A stretch of DNA of 64,000 bases from Microbacterium yannicii (GCF_024055635.1 NZ_JAMXMB010000014.1:62001-126000); one strand, 5' to 3'; counted from the first letter of the stretch, positions 8,790 to 17,368 are shown. The notes: generated by a model not told the origin, from the sequence alone. Numbers and translations are program-made.

Positions 8790-9752
8790 ATGACCGTCGA
8801 CACACTCGCTCCGCCGGCACCGCCGGAACAGCTGACACCCCCTCCGGCGCCGCGCCGACCCCGGCGGCGGTGGGAGGACATCCGCGCGGGGTACGTCTTC
8901 CTGGCGCCCTGGCTCGTCGGGTTCCTCCTGCTGACAGCGGGACCCATGGTGGCGTCGCTGTACCTCGCCTTCACCGACTACAACCTGTTCAGCCCGCCCC
9001 AGTGGGTGGGGTTCGACAACTTCGTGCGACTGTGGAGCGACCCCGACTACCTTCAGGCCTGGAAGGTCACCGCCGTCTACGTCCTCGTCGGCACGCCGCT
9101 GAAGCTGGCGGCGGCTCTCGGCGTCGCCCTCATCCTGAACGCCGCGTTCCGCGGGAGCGGCTTCTACCGGTCCGCGTTCTACCTGCCCTCGCTGGTGGGG
9201 GCATCCGTGTCGATCGCCGTCGTCTGGAAGGCCATGTTCATCGATGACGGGCCGGTCGACAGCATCCAGCAGTTCTTCGGCTTCCCGGCCGGCGGCTGGG
9301 TCGGCGATCCGGACAAGACCATGCCGATGCTCATCCTGCTCGCGGTGTGGCAGTTCGGTGCGCCCATGGTGATCTTCCTCGCCGGACTCAAGCAGGTGCC
9401 CCACGAGCTCTACGAGGCCGCATCGGTCGACGGCGCCGGACCGATCCGGAAGTTCGCGGCGATCACCATTCCGATGCTCTCGCCCGTCATCTTCTTCAAC
9501 CTGCTGCTCGAGACGATCAACGCCTTCCAGGTGTTCGCCTCCGCCTTCATCATCTCGGGTGGAACGGGCGGCCCCGCACGCTCGACGCTCTTCTACACGC
9601 TGTACCTCTACTTCCGCGGGTTCCGCGACTTCCAGATGGGATACGCATCCGCCATGGCCTGGATCCTGGTGCTCGTGATCGCCTTCATCACGGTGATCTT
9701 CTTCCGCAGCTCGAGACTCTGGGTCCACTACGCAGGGGATGAAGGACGATGA
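8790..9752 (+). CDS. sugar ABC transporter permease (MalF/LplB type)
   Basis: 320 aa integral membrane protein with six predicted membrane spans and a Pro-rich cytoplasmic N-terminus. The coupling-loop EAA motif is seen as YEAASVDGAGPIRKFAAITI. ATG 8790 is preferred, with GGGAGAGG upstream; an earlier in-frame ATG at 8745 gives an unrelated extension. The stop overlaps the next permease start by 4 bp. No ATPase gene is encoded with it, so a shared MsmX-type ATPase elsewhere is implied. Confidence 0.95.
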   Translation: MTVDTLAPPAPPEQLTPPPAPRRPRRRWEDIRAGYVFLAPWLVGFLLLTAGPMVASLYLAFTDYNLFSPPQWVGFDNFVRLWSDPDYLQAWKVTAVYVLVGTPLKLAAALGVALILNAAFRGSGFYRSAFYLPSLVGASVSIAVVWKAMFIDDGPVDSIQQFFGFPAGGWVGDPDKTMPMLILLAVWQFGAPMVIFLAGLKQVPHELYEAASVDGAGPIRKFAAITIPMLSPVIFFNLLLETINAFQVFASAFIISGGTGGPARSTLFYTLYLYFRGFRDFQMGYASAMAWILVLVIAFITVIFFRSSRLWVHYAGDEGR

Positions 9753-10645
9753 GTGCGACGCAGCTGCTCGTGACCTCCGATCGCGGCCGACGCCGCTCCC
9801 GCGACCGCCGCAGGTGGACGCTCAAGGAGGTGGTGTTCCACGTCGTCGTGCTCGCGATCCTCGTCGTCATCCTGTACCCCGTGGCGTGGATGCTGCTGTC
9901 GACCTTCAAGCCCTCTTCGCAGATCGTCGGCAACGCCGAGCTCCTGCCGCGCCACGTCACGATCGAGAACTACGAGACAGCCCTCGGCGGGATCGGCGGG
10001 GTCTCGTTCTGGACCTTCTTCCAGAACTCGACGATCCTCGCCGTGCTGTCGGTGATCGGGGTCGTCCTGTCGTCCGCGCTCGCGGCCTACGCCTTCGCGC
10101 GGATCGACTTCCCGGGCCGCACCGCGTACTTCGGCATCATGATCGGGACGCTGCTCCTGCCGTTCCACGTCGTGATCATCCCGCAGTACATCATGTTCAA
10201 CGCCTTCGGCATGGTGAACACGTTCACGCCGCTCCTGCTCGGGAAGTTCCTCGCGACGGAGGCGTTCTTCGTCTTCCTCATGGTGCAATTCATGAGGGGC
10301 CTCCCGCGCGAACTCGACGAGGCGGCCCGCATCGACGGCGCCGGCCACTACCGCACCTTCTGGTCGATCATGCTGCCGCTGCTGAAGCCCGCGCTGGTGA
10401 CGAGCGCGATCTTCACCTTCATCTGGACGTGGAACGACTTCTTCGGCCCGCTGCTGTACCTGAAGGACCCGGATCTCTACACGCTTCCCATCGCGCTGCG
10501 GCTCTTCGTCGATCAGAGCTCGTCGGCCGACTACGGCGGCCAGATGGCGATGGCGGTCCTGGCCCTGATCCCGGTCTTCCTGTTCTTCCTCATCTTCCAG
10601 CGCTACCTGGTCGACGGGGTCGCCACGCAGGGGCTGAAGGGCTGA
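9749..10645 (+). CDS. sugar ABC transporter permease (MalG/LplC type)
   Basis: 298 aa, six membrane spans, partner of the preceding permease. The EAA loop is DEAARIDGAGHYRTFWSIM and the N-terminal span region is LYPVAWMLLSTFKPSS, both characteristic. ATG 9749 overlaps the previous stop (ATGA). The gene ends 5 bp before the YesL-like gene, continuing the operon. Confidence 0.95.
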   Translation: MSATQLLVTSDRGRRRSRDRRRWTLKEVVFHVVVLAILVVILYPVAWMLLSTFKPSSQIVGNAELLPRHVTIENYETALGGIGGVSFWTFFQNSTILAVLSVIGVVLSSALAAYAFARIDFPGRTAYFGIMIGTLLLPFHVVIIPQYIMFNAFGMVNTFTPLLLGKFLATEAFFVFLMVQFMRGLPRELDEAARIDGAGHYRTFWSIMLPLLKPALVTSAIFTFIWTWNDFFGPLLYLKDPDLYTLPIALRLFVDQSSSADYGGQMAMAVLALIPVFLFFLIFQRYLVDGVATQGLKG

Positions 10646-10650
10646 GCCCG

Positions 10651-11280
10651 ATGACCACCACCAGAACGGCCCCGGCCCCGCCCGGGAGGCGGACGGCGCC
10701 CGCCGGGGCGCGGCGCATCGCCCGGGTGATGTCGGGCCGCGGCCTCGCGCTCTTCTCCGAGACGATCGTCGTCAGCCTGGCGGTCGCGGTGCTCGCGATC
10801 CCCGCCGTCACGGCGCTTCCGGCCCTGGCCGCCGGTGCGGCGCATTTCCGGCGCCACGTCGAGGGGGAGGCGGACTCGCTGGTCGAGCTCGGACGCGACT
10901 TCCTCCGGGCGCTCCGGCGCGGCTGGCTGTGGGGTCTCGTCGCGGCAGCCGGGTTCGCAGCGATCTCGGTGACGCTCACCAGCCCGATGATCTCGGCGAT
11001 GCCGGGGGGCGAGGTGTTCCGCTGGGCGTCGGGTCTGCTCGGTGCAGGCGGTGCGGTCGTCCTGCTTCGTGCGACGGCAGGCTGGATGCCGTCCTCTTCG
11101 TGGAGCGCACTCATCCGCGACGCCGCCGGGGATTCCGCGCGCGACCTCACCGGCTCGGCGCTGCTGCTGCTCGCGCTCGCCCTCACGGGGGTCGTCGTCT
11201 GGATGTTCGCGCCGCTCGTCGTGCTCGTGCCCGGAATGCTCGTGCTCGCTGCCCGTGCGGTCGTCGCCCGGGCCCACTGA
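10651..11280 (+). CDS. YesL-like (DUF624) membrane protein
   Basis: 209 aa with a basic N-terminus, then four to five hydrophobic spans. The opening RGLALFSETIVVSLAVAVLAIPAVTALPAL is the DUF624/YesL pattern. YesL proteins sit beside rhamnogalacturonan transport genes in Bacillus, and the order here (lipoprotein, two permeases, YesL, YetA-like lyase) echoes Bacillus yes and lplABC-yetA. Function is unproven; a transporter accessory role is inferred. ATG 10651 is 5 bp after the permease stop. Confidence 0.8.
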   Translation: MTTTRTAPAPPGRRTAPAGARRIARVMSGRGLALFSETIVVSLAVAVLAIPAVTALPALAAGAAHFRRHVEGEADSLVELGRDFLRALRRGWLWGLVAAAGFAAISVTLTSPMISAMPGGEVFRWASGLLGAGGAVVLLRATAGWMPSSSWSALIRDAAGDSARDLTGSALLLLALALTGVVVWMFAPLVVLVPGMLVLAARAVVARAH

Positions 11281-11303
11281 CGATCGGCCGTCGCCGGCGG
11301 GCA

Positions 11304-11354
11304 GGCGAAGCGACGCTCGGGGAGGTCGCGCGCTCCGCCGGCGTGTCCCCATCG
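11304..11354 (+). pseudogene. possible relic of a LacI-family HTH
   Basis: In one plus-strand frame this stretch reads GEATLGEVARSAGVSPS, close to the LacI N-terminal consensus (T-L-x-D-V-A-R-x-A-G-V-S). After that the similarity is lost, there is no continuation of a LacI protein and no clear start. It lies in the 265-bp gap between the YesL-like and lyase genes. It may be a decayed fragment or chance. Confidence 0.25.
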
Positions 11355-11445
11355 GCCGGGCCGTTGCCGCATCGGGCGGCCCGGATGCCTCATCCACCTG
11401 CGGGCGAGAACCGGTCGCTGGCAACGCTCGCGGCGCCGGCTTGAC

Positions 11446-11491
11446 CGCTTTTGTCCGATTGATCAGCACAGCCGACGTGCGCGCCTAGTTT
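11446..11491 (+). promoter_or_regulatory. candidate operator (site B) and -10 of the lyase gene
   Basis: CGCTTTTGTCCG at 11446-11457 matches site A in 11 of 12 positions. A -10-like TAGTTT at 11486-11491 begins exactly 35 bp after the TTGTCCG start, as at site A. This suggests the lyase has its own promoter under the same regulator. Confidence 0.6.
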
Positions 11492-11545
11492 CGGTGTCGG
11501 TCGGGGCCAGCGACGGCTCCGCGGATTCATCGAGGAGTCATCGCC

Positions 11546-14290
11546 ATGGACATCAGTCGTCGGACACTGCTGCAGTCGACGGTCGCCGCGGGGGCCGCCG
11601 CGGCATTCGCAACGGGATCGCCCGCCGCCGCCGGCGCCGCACCTGTCGTGCGCGGCGCGTTCGGTCAGCCCGTCGCTCAGGCGCTCACCGGACACGGCCC
11701 GATCCCGCTCCGCTGGCTGGAGGGCGGGACCCCCGCTCAGCTCGTGGCAGGCACGACGTGGGGAGTGCCCTGGCCGCGGGGCGCGCTCAGCCCGGATCAG
11801 GCCTTCGCCCTCGTCTCCGAGACCGGCGAGTCCGTGCCCGTCCAGACCTGGCCGACGGGCTGGTGGCCCGACGGGTCGGTGAAGTGGACGGCTCACGCGG
11901 TCAGCGGGGCCTCCGGCCGTTCCGCCGGCTACACGCTGCAACCGGGGACGCCCGCGGCGCCGGCATCCGCGATCACGATCGATGAGAACCCGGGCCGGGT
12001 GATCGTCGACACCGGCGTCGTCCGCGTCGAATTCCCGAAGCATGGACCGAATCTCATCTCGGCGATCCGGCGCGGCGCGTCGGTCATCGCCCAGGACGGC
12101 CGCCTGGTCGCCTCTCGCCAGGACGGCCCCGACACCGATGGTGCCGAGAAGGTCGCCCGCGAGTGGTTCAAGAGCGAGGTGTCCGAGGTGAAGGTCGAGC
12201 AGGCAGGCCCGGTGCGGGCGGTGGTGCGGGTCACCGGCAGCCACCGCAAGGGCAACCGCAGCTGGTTGCCGTTCGACGTGCGCTTCTACCTGTATGCCGG
12301 ATCCGATGGAGTGCGCGTCGTGCACAGTTTCGTGTTCGACGGTGACGAGAACGCCGACTTCCTCACCGGCCTCGGCTTCCGCTTCTCCGTGCCTCTGGCG
12401 GCGCAGCTTCATGACCGGCACATCCGGTTCGCGGGCGAAGGCGCCGGTGTCCTCGGCGAGGCGGTCCGTGGCATCACCGGCCTCCGGCGCGACCCGGGCG
12501 CGGCCGCGCGGGACGCGCAGATCGCCGGCACGTGGACGCCGGATCCGGCGACCTGGGACCAGCGCGTGACGTCGCGACTCCAATGGATCCCCGCGTGGGG
12601 CGACTACAGCCTCAGCCAGCTGACGGCGCACGGCTTCGAGATCCGCAAGCGCACGTCGTCGGGCCACTCCTGGATCCGCGTCGACTCCGGGAGGCGTGCC
12701 CGCGGCCTCGCGTACGTCGGCAGCCCTGCCGGCGGCCTGGCGTTCGGCATGCGCAACTTCTGGCAGCTGCACCCGACGGAGCTCGAGATCTCGGGCGCGG
12801 GCACCGACCTCGCCACCGCGACGACCTGGATGTGGTCGCCGAAGGCGGACGCGATGGACCTGCGGTTCTACCACGACGGCATGGGGCAGGACACCTACCC
12901 CGAGCAGCTCGACGCTCTCGAGATCACCTACGAGGACTACGAGCCGGGCTTCGGGTCGCCGTACGGCACCGCGCGCACGAGCGAGTTGAGCTTCTGGGCG
13001 CTGGGCGCCACCCCGACGGCCGCCGACTTCACGGCGCTCGCCGACGCCAACGCCACGCCGCCGCTCCTGGTGAGCTCTCCGGAGCACAACCACTCCGCGG
13101 GCGTGTTCGGCGCGTGGGCGCCGGTCGACCGGTCGAACCTCGCGAAGATCGCGGTCGAGGACAAGCTCGCCTTCATGCACCAGCACTACGTCCAGCAGGT
13201 CGACCAGCGCTCCTGGTACGGCTTCTGGGACTACGGCGACGTCATCCACGAGTACGACCGCGACCGGCACGTCTGGCGCTACGACATCGGCGGGTACGCG
13301 TGGGACAACTCGGAGTTGAGCACCGACATGTGGCTCTGGTACCACTACCTGCGGACGGGGGATGCGACGGCCTTCCGCTTCGCCGAGGCGATGACGCGGC
13401 ACACCGGCGAAGTCGACGTCTACCACCTGGGCAAGTACCGCGACCTGGGCACCCGTCACGGCATCATGCATTGGGGCGACAGCGCCAAGCAGCAGCGGAT
13501 CAGCAACGCCGGCTATCGCCGCTTCTACTACTTCCTCACCGCCGATGAGCGCGTCGGCGACCTGATGCACGACCTCGTCGACGCCGACAAGACCTTCCTC
13601 GTGCTCGATCCCGCGCGGAAGATCCGCACCGACGCGTACACGCCGCAGCCGGAGGCGCTGGGTGTGTCGAACACCACGGACTGGGGTGCGCTCGCGCTGG
13701 CCTGGCTCGCGGAGTGGGAGCGGAACGGCGACCCGATCGCGCAGACCAAGCTCATCAACGGCGCGAAGACGATCGCGGCGATGCCGAACGGCTGGGCGCA
13801 GGGCGGCACCCTGCGCTACAACCTCGCGGACGGCTCATACGCGGAGGAGACCGAGCGGACGGTGGAGGTCGGGTCGCTGGACTCGGTCTTCGGTCTGATC
13901 GAACTCATGACCGAGCTGATCGAGCTCATCGACGACCCGGAGGTCACCGCGCAGTGGGTGACGTACTGCCGCCTCTACAACGGCACGTCCGCAGAGCAGC
14001 AGGAGGCGACCGGCGTCTCGTGGGGGAGTCAGAACCTGCGCCAGGCGTACTCGCGGGCGACGGCGTACGCGGCGCATCAGCTCGGCGACGTCACGCTCGC
14101 CCAGCGCGCGTGGCGCGAGTTCCGCACCGGGCACGCCGGCTACCCCGAGAGCCTGGCGTTCACGGCGACGCGCATCGACGGACCCGCCGTGCTCAATCCC
14201 GTCGACGAGGCGCCGTTCAGCACCAACGCCAGCGCGCAGTACGGGCTGGCCGCGATCCAGAACCTCGCCCTCGTCGGCGACCACATCTGA
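11546..14290 (+). CDS. Tat-exported exo-rhamnogalacturonan lyase-like protein (PL26/YetA-like)
   Basis: 914 aa. The N-terminus has a twin-arginine signal (SRRTLLQ at about residues 4-10, then an Ala-rich core and AAGAAP), so it is folded before export. The following TTWGVPWPRGAL and VQTWPTGWWPDGSVKWTAHA match the N-terminal RIFT-barrel domain of the PcRGLX/YetA family (PL26), known for exo-acting cleavage of rhamnogalacturonan I. The rest, with many Trp/Tyr/His (HYVQQVDQRSWYGFWDYGD), fits the alpha/alpha-barrel lyase domain. The start has AGGAG 13 bp upstream. It probably makes oligosaccharides at the cell surface for the importer. Lyase activity is inferred from family. Confidence 0.82.
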   Translation: MDISRRTLLQSTVAAGAAAAFATGSPAAAGAAPVVRGAFGQPVAQALTGHGPIPLRWLEGGTPAQLVAGTTWGVPWPRGALSPDQAFALVSETGESVPVQTWPTGWWPDGSVKWTAHAVSGASGRSAGYTLQPGTPAAPASAITIDENPGRVIVDTGVVRVEFPKHGPNLISAIRRGASVIAQDGRLVASRQDGPDTDGAEKVAREWFKSEVSEVKVEQAGPVRAVVRVTGSHRKGNRSWLPFDVRFYLYAGSDGVRVVHSFVFDGDENADFLTGLGFRFSVPLAAQLHDRHIRFAGEGAGVLGEAVRGITGLRRDPGAAARDAQIAGTWTPDPATWDQRVTSRLQWIPAWGDYSLSQLTAHGFEIRKRTSSGHSWIRVDSGRRARGLAYVGSPAGGLAFGMRNFWQLHPTELEISGAGTDLATATTWMWSPKADAMDLRFYHDGMGQDTYPEQLDALEITYEDYEPGFGSPYGTARTSELSFWALGATPTAADFTALADANATPPLLVSSPEHNHSAGVFGAWAPVDRSNLAKIAVEDKLAFMHQHYVQQVDQRSWYGFWDYGDVIHEYDRDRHVWRYDIGGYAWDNSELSTDMWLWYHYLRTGDATAFRFAEAMTRHTGEVDVYHLGKYRDLGTRHGIMHWGDSAKQQRISNAGYRRFYYFLTADERVGDLMHDLVDADKTFLVLDPARKIRTDAYTPQPEALGVSNTTDWGALALAWLAEWERNGDPIAQTKLINGAKTIAAMPNGWAQGGTLRYNLADGSYAEETERTVEVGSLDSVFGLIELMTELIELIDDPEVTAQWVTYCRLYNGTSAEQQEATGVSWGSQNLRQAYSRATAYAAHQLGDVTLAQRAWREFRTGHAGYPESLAFTATRIDGPAVLNPVDEAPFSTNASAQYGLAAIQNLALVGDHI

Positions 14291-14303
14291 CGGGGGAGTG
14301 ACC

Positions 14304-14486
14304 ATGTTCGCGAACATCAGCGGAATGCATCTGATCCTGCTGCTCGTCGTCATCCTGCTGATCTTCGGGGCTGCACGGCTGCCGGCGCTCGCAAAGGGCG
14401 TCGGCCAGTCGGTGCGCATTCTGAAGACCGAGACGAAGGATGTCACCGACCCGTCGTCGGACGAGACCGCTCGCCGGGAGGGGTGA
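14304..14486 (+). CDS. TatA-type twin-arginine translocase subunit
   Basis: 60 aa: a short N-terminal segment, one membrane helix (MHLILLLVVILLIFGAARLP), the FG hinge followed by an amphipathic helix (ALAKGVGQSVRILKTE) and an acidic tail. This is the complete TatA plan. ATG 14304 is chosen since GGGGGAG at 14292-14298 is spaced correctly; GTG 14298 overlaps that site. It lies 13 bp after the stop of a large Tat-exported enzyme and has no tatC beside it, so it is probably an additional TatA dedicated to, or co-expressed with, the lyase. Confidence 0.88.
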   Translation: MFANISGMHLILLLVVILLIFGAARLPALAKGVGQSVRILKTETKDVTDPSSDETARREG

Positions 14487-14588
14487 CAGCCGGGGGACGG
14501 ATGCCGCGGGCCGCGGCATCCGTCCCTCTCGGTGTTCCCGTGACCCTCGCCCAAGCGATCGTCGAAGCGCATAACTTCCGGATGGAGG

Positions 14589-14616
14589 TTTCTGCTACTC
14601 TGACTGCGGGCAGAAA
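14589..14616. promoter_or_regulatory. inverted repeat over a -10-like element
   Basis: TTTCTGC (14589-14595) and GCAGAAA (14610-14616) are perfect 7-bp arms around a 14-bp spacer that contains a -10-like TACTCT (14596-14601). It lies before the isomerase/oxidoreductase pair and is placed like a repressor operator. Confidence 0.5.
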
Positions 14617-14653
14617 TCGGATGCCCCGCTTCGCGTACGAAAGGAAGGTCGAC

Positions 14654-15478
14654 GTGGCCCTGCCAGAAGCCTCGGTACAGCTCTACACACTCGCTGCGGA
14701 GTTCACCGCAGACATGAAGGGATCGCTCGACAAGCTCGCCGCGATCGGACTGCGCAACGTCGAGGCGTTCGACTTCGTGCGTCGCCCCGACGAGATCCGG
14801 GCCGCGCTCGACGCGTCGGGACTCGTCTCGCCCACCGGCCACGCTCCGCTGCTCTCGGATGAGCTCTGGACGCCCGACGGCTCGATCCCCACGCCCGCCC
14901 CCGAGGTCGTCTTCGAGGCGGCCGCGAAGGTCGGCCTGAAGACCGTCATCGACCCGTTCGTCACGCCCGAGCGCTGGTTCACGCTCGAGGGCGTCACCGA
15001 CATCGCCGACCGCCTCAACGCGCTCGCCGACACGGCGGCCGGGTTCGGCCTGCAGGTCGGCTACCACAACCACGCACAGGAGTTCGTGGCGGACTTCGAC
15101 GGCCAGACCGCGTACGAACGCTTCGTCTCGCTCACGGACGAGCGCGTCGCGCTCGAGCTGGACCTGTACTGGGCGCTCGTCGGCGGACAGGACGTCGTCG
15201 GCCTCGTCTCGCGTCTGGGCGACCGCCTGGTCGCCGTCCACGTCAAGGACGGCATCGCGCCCGAGACCAACCCGTTCGCTCCCGGCGCCGAGTCGTTCGG
15301 CTCCCAGACCCTCGACCAGCGTCACGCCGGCAGCGGCGATGTGCCCCTCGCGGACGCGCTGCGCGCGGCATCCGCTCTCCAGTACGCCGTGATCGAGTAC
15401 GACAACGCTCCGGGCGACGTCTTCGCCGACATCGCCGCCAGCTACTCGTTCCTCATCGAAGGCGGTTTCGCTCGATGA
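14654..15478 (+). CDS. sugar phosphate isomerase/epimerase (xylose-isomerase-like TIM barrel)
   Basis: 274 aa AP-endonuclease-2-type TIM barrel. Metal/active-site segments visible are LQVGYHNHAQEF, ALELDLYWA and VAVHVKDG, as in IolE/hydroxypyruvate-isomerase-like proteins. GTG 14654 is chosen because AAAGGAAGG at about 14639-14647 precedes it and homologues start at LPEASVQLY. The stop overlaps the next oxidoreductase by 4 bp; such isomerase + Gfo/Idh pairs commonly process sugar or inositol derivatives. Exact substrate unknown. Confidence 0.88.
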   Translation: MALPEASVQLYTLAAEFTADMKGSLDKLAAIGLRNVEAFDFVRRPDEIRAALDASGLVSPTGHAPLLSDELWTPDGSIPTPAPEVVFEAAAKVGLKTVIDPFVTPERWFTLEGVTDIADRLNALADTAAGFGLQVGYHNHAQEFVADFDGQTAYERFVSLTDERVALELDLYWALVGGQDVVGLVSRLGDRLVAVHVKDGIAPETNPFAPGAESFGSQTLDQRHAGSGDVPLADALRAASALQYAVIEYDNAPGDVFADIAASYSFLIEGGFAR

Positions 15479-16599
15479 GCGCCGTCGGAGTCGGGATCAT
15501 CGGCGTCGGCGTCATCAGCGACACCTACCTCGCCAACCTGTCGTCGTTCCCCGACGTCGAGGTGCTCATCGTGGGCGACCTGCTGCTCGACCGCGCCGAG
15601 GCGCAGGCCGAGAAGTACGGCGTGCCGGCCTTCGGCTCTGCCGAGGACGTCCTCGCCCACCCCGGCGTCGACCTCGTCGTGAACCTCACCATCCCCGCCG
15701 TCCACGTCGAGGTCTCGCGCGCGGCGATCGCCGCGGGCAAGCACGTGTGGACCGAGAAGCCGCTGGGCCTGGACCGCGAGGGCGCCGCCGAGCTGCTGCG
15801 CGAGGCCGAGGCGGCAGGACTGCGCGTCGGCTCCGCCCCCGACACGCTGCTCGGCCCGGGGTTCCAGGCTGCGCGACGTGCGATCGAGAGCGGTCTGATC
15901 GGCCGTCCGCTGTTCGCGCTGACGACCTTCCAGACGCAGGGGCCCGACCTCTGGCACCCGAGCCCGGCGTTCCTGTTCGCCAACGGCGCGGGACCGCTGC
16001 TCGACATGGGGCCGTACTACTTCTCGGCGCTCGTGAGCCTGCTCGGCCCCGTCGATCGCGTCGCGGCCGTCGGCACGAAGGCGCTCGAGGAGCGGCAGAT
16101 CCACACCGGCCCGAACGCGGGGACGACGTTCCCGGTGGAGGTGCCGTCGACGATCCAGATCGTCACGGCGTTCGAGCAGGGTGCGCAGGCGCAGAGCCTG
16201 CTGAGCTTCGACTCCGCGCTCGAGCGTCACGGCATCGTCGAGATCCACGGCACCGAGGGCACCATCGTGATCCCCGACCCGAACCAGTTCACGGGCCGCA
16301 TCGCGTACGTCAAGCCGCTCGGCGTCATCCGCGACGGCATGTCGTTCGAGCAGGAGTGGGTCGAGATCGCGCACGACGATGTCCAGGTGGGCCGTGGCCT
16401 CGGCGCCCTCGACATGGTGCGTGCGATCGCCGAGGGGCGCCCGCATGTGGCCTCCGGCGAGCTCGGCTACCACGTGCTCGACGTCCTCCTCTCGGCCCAG
16501 GAGGCCGCCGCCTCCGGTACGACCGTCGTCGTCGAGAGCACCGTCGCGCCGGTGCCGCTCCTGCCCGAGGGCTTCGACCCCTTCGTCGCGACGCTCTGA
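15475..16599 (+). CDS. Gfo/Idh/MocA family oxidoreductase
   Basis: 374 aa NAD(P)-dependent sugar dehydrogenase. The Rossmann motif GIIGVGVIS is at about residues 6-14, the catalytic-region EKPLG (in HVWTEKPLGLDREGA) is near 95-105, and the C-terminal beta-sheet domain is full length. ATG 15475 overlaps the isomerase stop (ATGA). A strong hairpin follows the stop, so this ends the operon. It is similar in plan to the oxidoreductase at 44151-45260, including the LLDMGPYY segment. Confidence 0.93.
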   Translation: MSAVGVGIIGVGVISDTYLANLSSFPDVEVLIVGDLLLDRAEAQAEKYGVPAFGSAEDVLAHPGVDLVVNLTIPAVHVEVSRAAIAAGKHVWTEKPLGLDREGAAELLREAEAAGLRVGSAPDTLLGPGFQAARRAIESGLIGRPLFALTTFQTQGPDLWHPSPAFLFANGAGPLLDMGPYYFSALVSLLGPVDRVAAVGTKALEERQIHTGPNAGTTFPVEVPSTIQIVTAFEQGAQAQSLLSFDSALERHGIVEIHGTEGTIVIPDPNQFTGRIAYVKPLGVIRDGMSFEQEWVEIAHDDVQVGRGLGALDMVRAIAEGRPHVASGELGYHVLDVLLSAQEAAASGTTVVVESTVAPVPLLPEGFDPFVATL

Positions 16600-16611
16600 G
16601 CATCGCTTCAC

Positions 16612-16659
16612 CGAGACCGCGGGTCCGTCGGCCATCACGTCGACGGAGCCGCGGTCTCG
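16612..16659. terminator. long two-part hairpin terminator
   Basis: Outer arms CGAGACCGCGG / CCGCGGTCTCG (11 bp) and inner arms TCCGTCG / CGACGGA (7 bp) around a 10-nt loop, 12 bp after the oxidoreductase stop. It separates this operon from the convergent TetR gene. No T-run. Confidence 0.7.
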
Positions 16660-16750
16660 CTGTATCGACTGCCGGCGCCTCAGCGAGGCGAGCCGGCCGC
16701 GCATCGGCGCGCCGACCTGCCGGGCGTCGGCGGGCCGAGCTGCTGGGGCG

Positions 16751-17368
16751 TCAGCGCGAGGAGCTGCCGCGCAGCAGGCGGTCCAGCATCTCCAGCGCCG
16801 CCTCGTGGTCGACCGTCGCGTCGAGCAGCCACTGGGTCTGCAGGCCGTCGGAGGCGGCGATCACGAGCGCGGCGACAAGCGTCGGGTCGAGATCTGCCCG
16901 CAGATGACCGGATGCCTGCAGCCGGCGCACCTGCTCGGCCATGTCATGGCGCAGCCGGGCGAAGCGCTCGGTCGCGAAGGCCTCCGCGGCAGGATGATTG
17001 TCTTCGAGTGCCATCGCGACCAGCGTCGAGTACAGCTGCACGAGACCGGGGATCGAGCGGTTCTCCTCGGCCGACACCCGCATCGCCATCGCGGGGCTCG
17101 AGTCGGGCGGCGCCGCCTGCTTCGTGGTGTTCGCCTTGCGCTCGGACTCGCGATAGACCGCCACCAGCAGTTCTTCGAGCGATCCGAAGTAGTGGGTGAG
17201 CGCCGCATGCGTCACCCCGACCTCCTGGGCGATCGCGCGCAGGCTCGTCTTCTGCGAACCGCGCCGTGCGAACACCTCGATCGCCTTGTCGAGGATCTCC
17301 TGGCGTCGCGCGATGCCCTTCGCGTAGCGACCCCGGCTGCGGGGTGCGTCGTCGGGCGTGGCGGTCAT
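16751..17368 (-). CDS. TetR/AcrR family transcriptional regulator
   Basis: 205 aa. The N-terminal HTH is clear: ILDKAIEVFARRGSQKTSLRAIAQEVGVTHAALTHYFGSLEEL (about residues 25-67). The C-terminal domain is ligand-binding of unknown specificity. A -10-like TATCAT at 17375-17380 lies exactly 6 bp before ATG 17368, so the transcript is probably leaderless. It is divergent from the FUSC-like membrane gene, its most likely target. Confidence 0.9.
   Translation of the reverse strand: MTATPDDAPRSRGRYAKGIARRQEILDKAIEVFARRGSQKTSLRAIAQEVGVTHAALTHYFGSLEELLVAVYRESERKANTTKQAAPPDSSPAMAMRVSAEENRSIPGLVQLYSTLVAMALEDNHPAAEAFATERFARLRHDMAEQVRRLQASGHLRADLDPTLVAALVIAASDGLQTQWLLDATVDHEAALEMLDRLLRGSSSR

Noticed and set aside
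11390..13570. Long antisense open frame over the PL26-like gene (also at 13835-15325, 4449-6431, 41161-42645 upstream part)
   Set aside because: These are mirror frames of high-GC coding DNA with Arg/His/Ala-rich, domain-free translations; the opposite strand encodes recognisable proteins.
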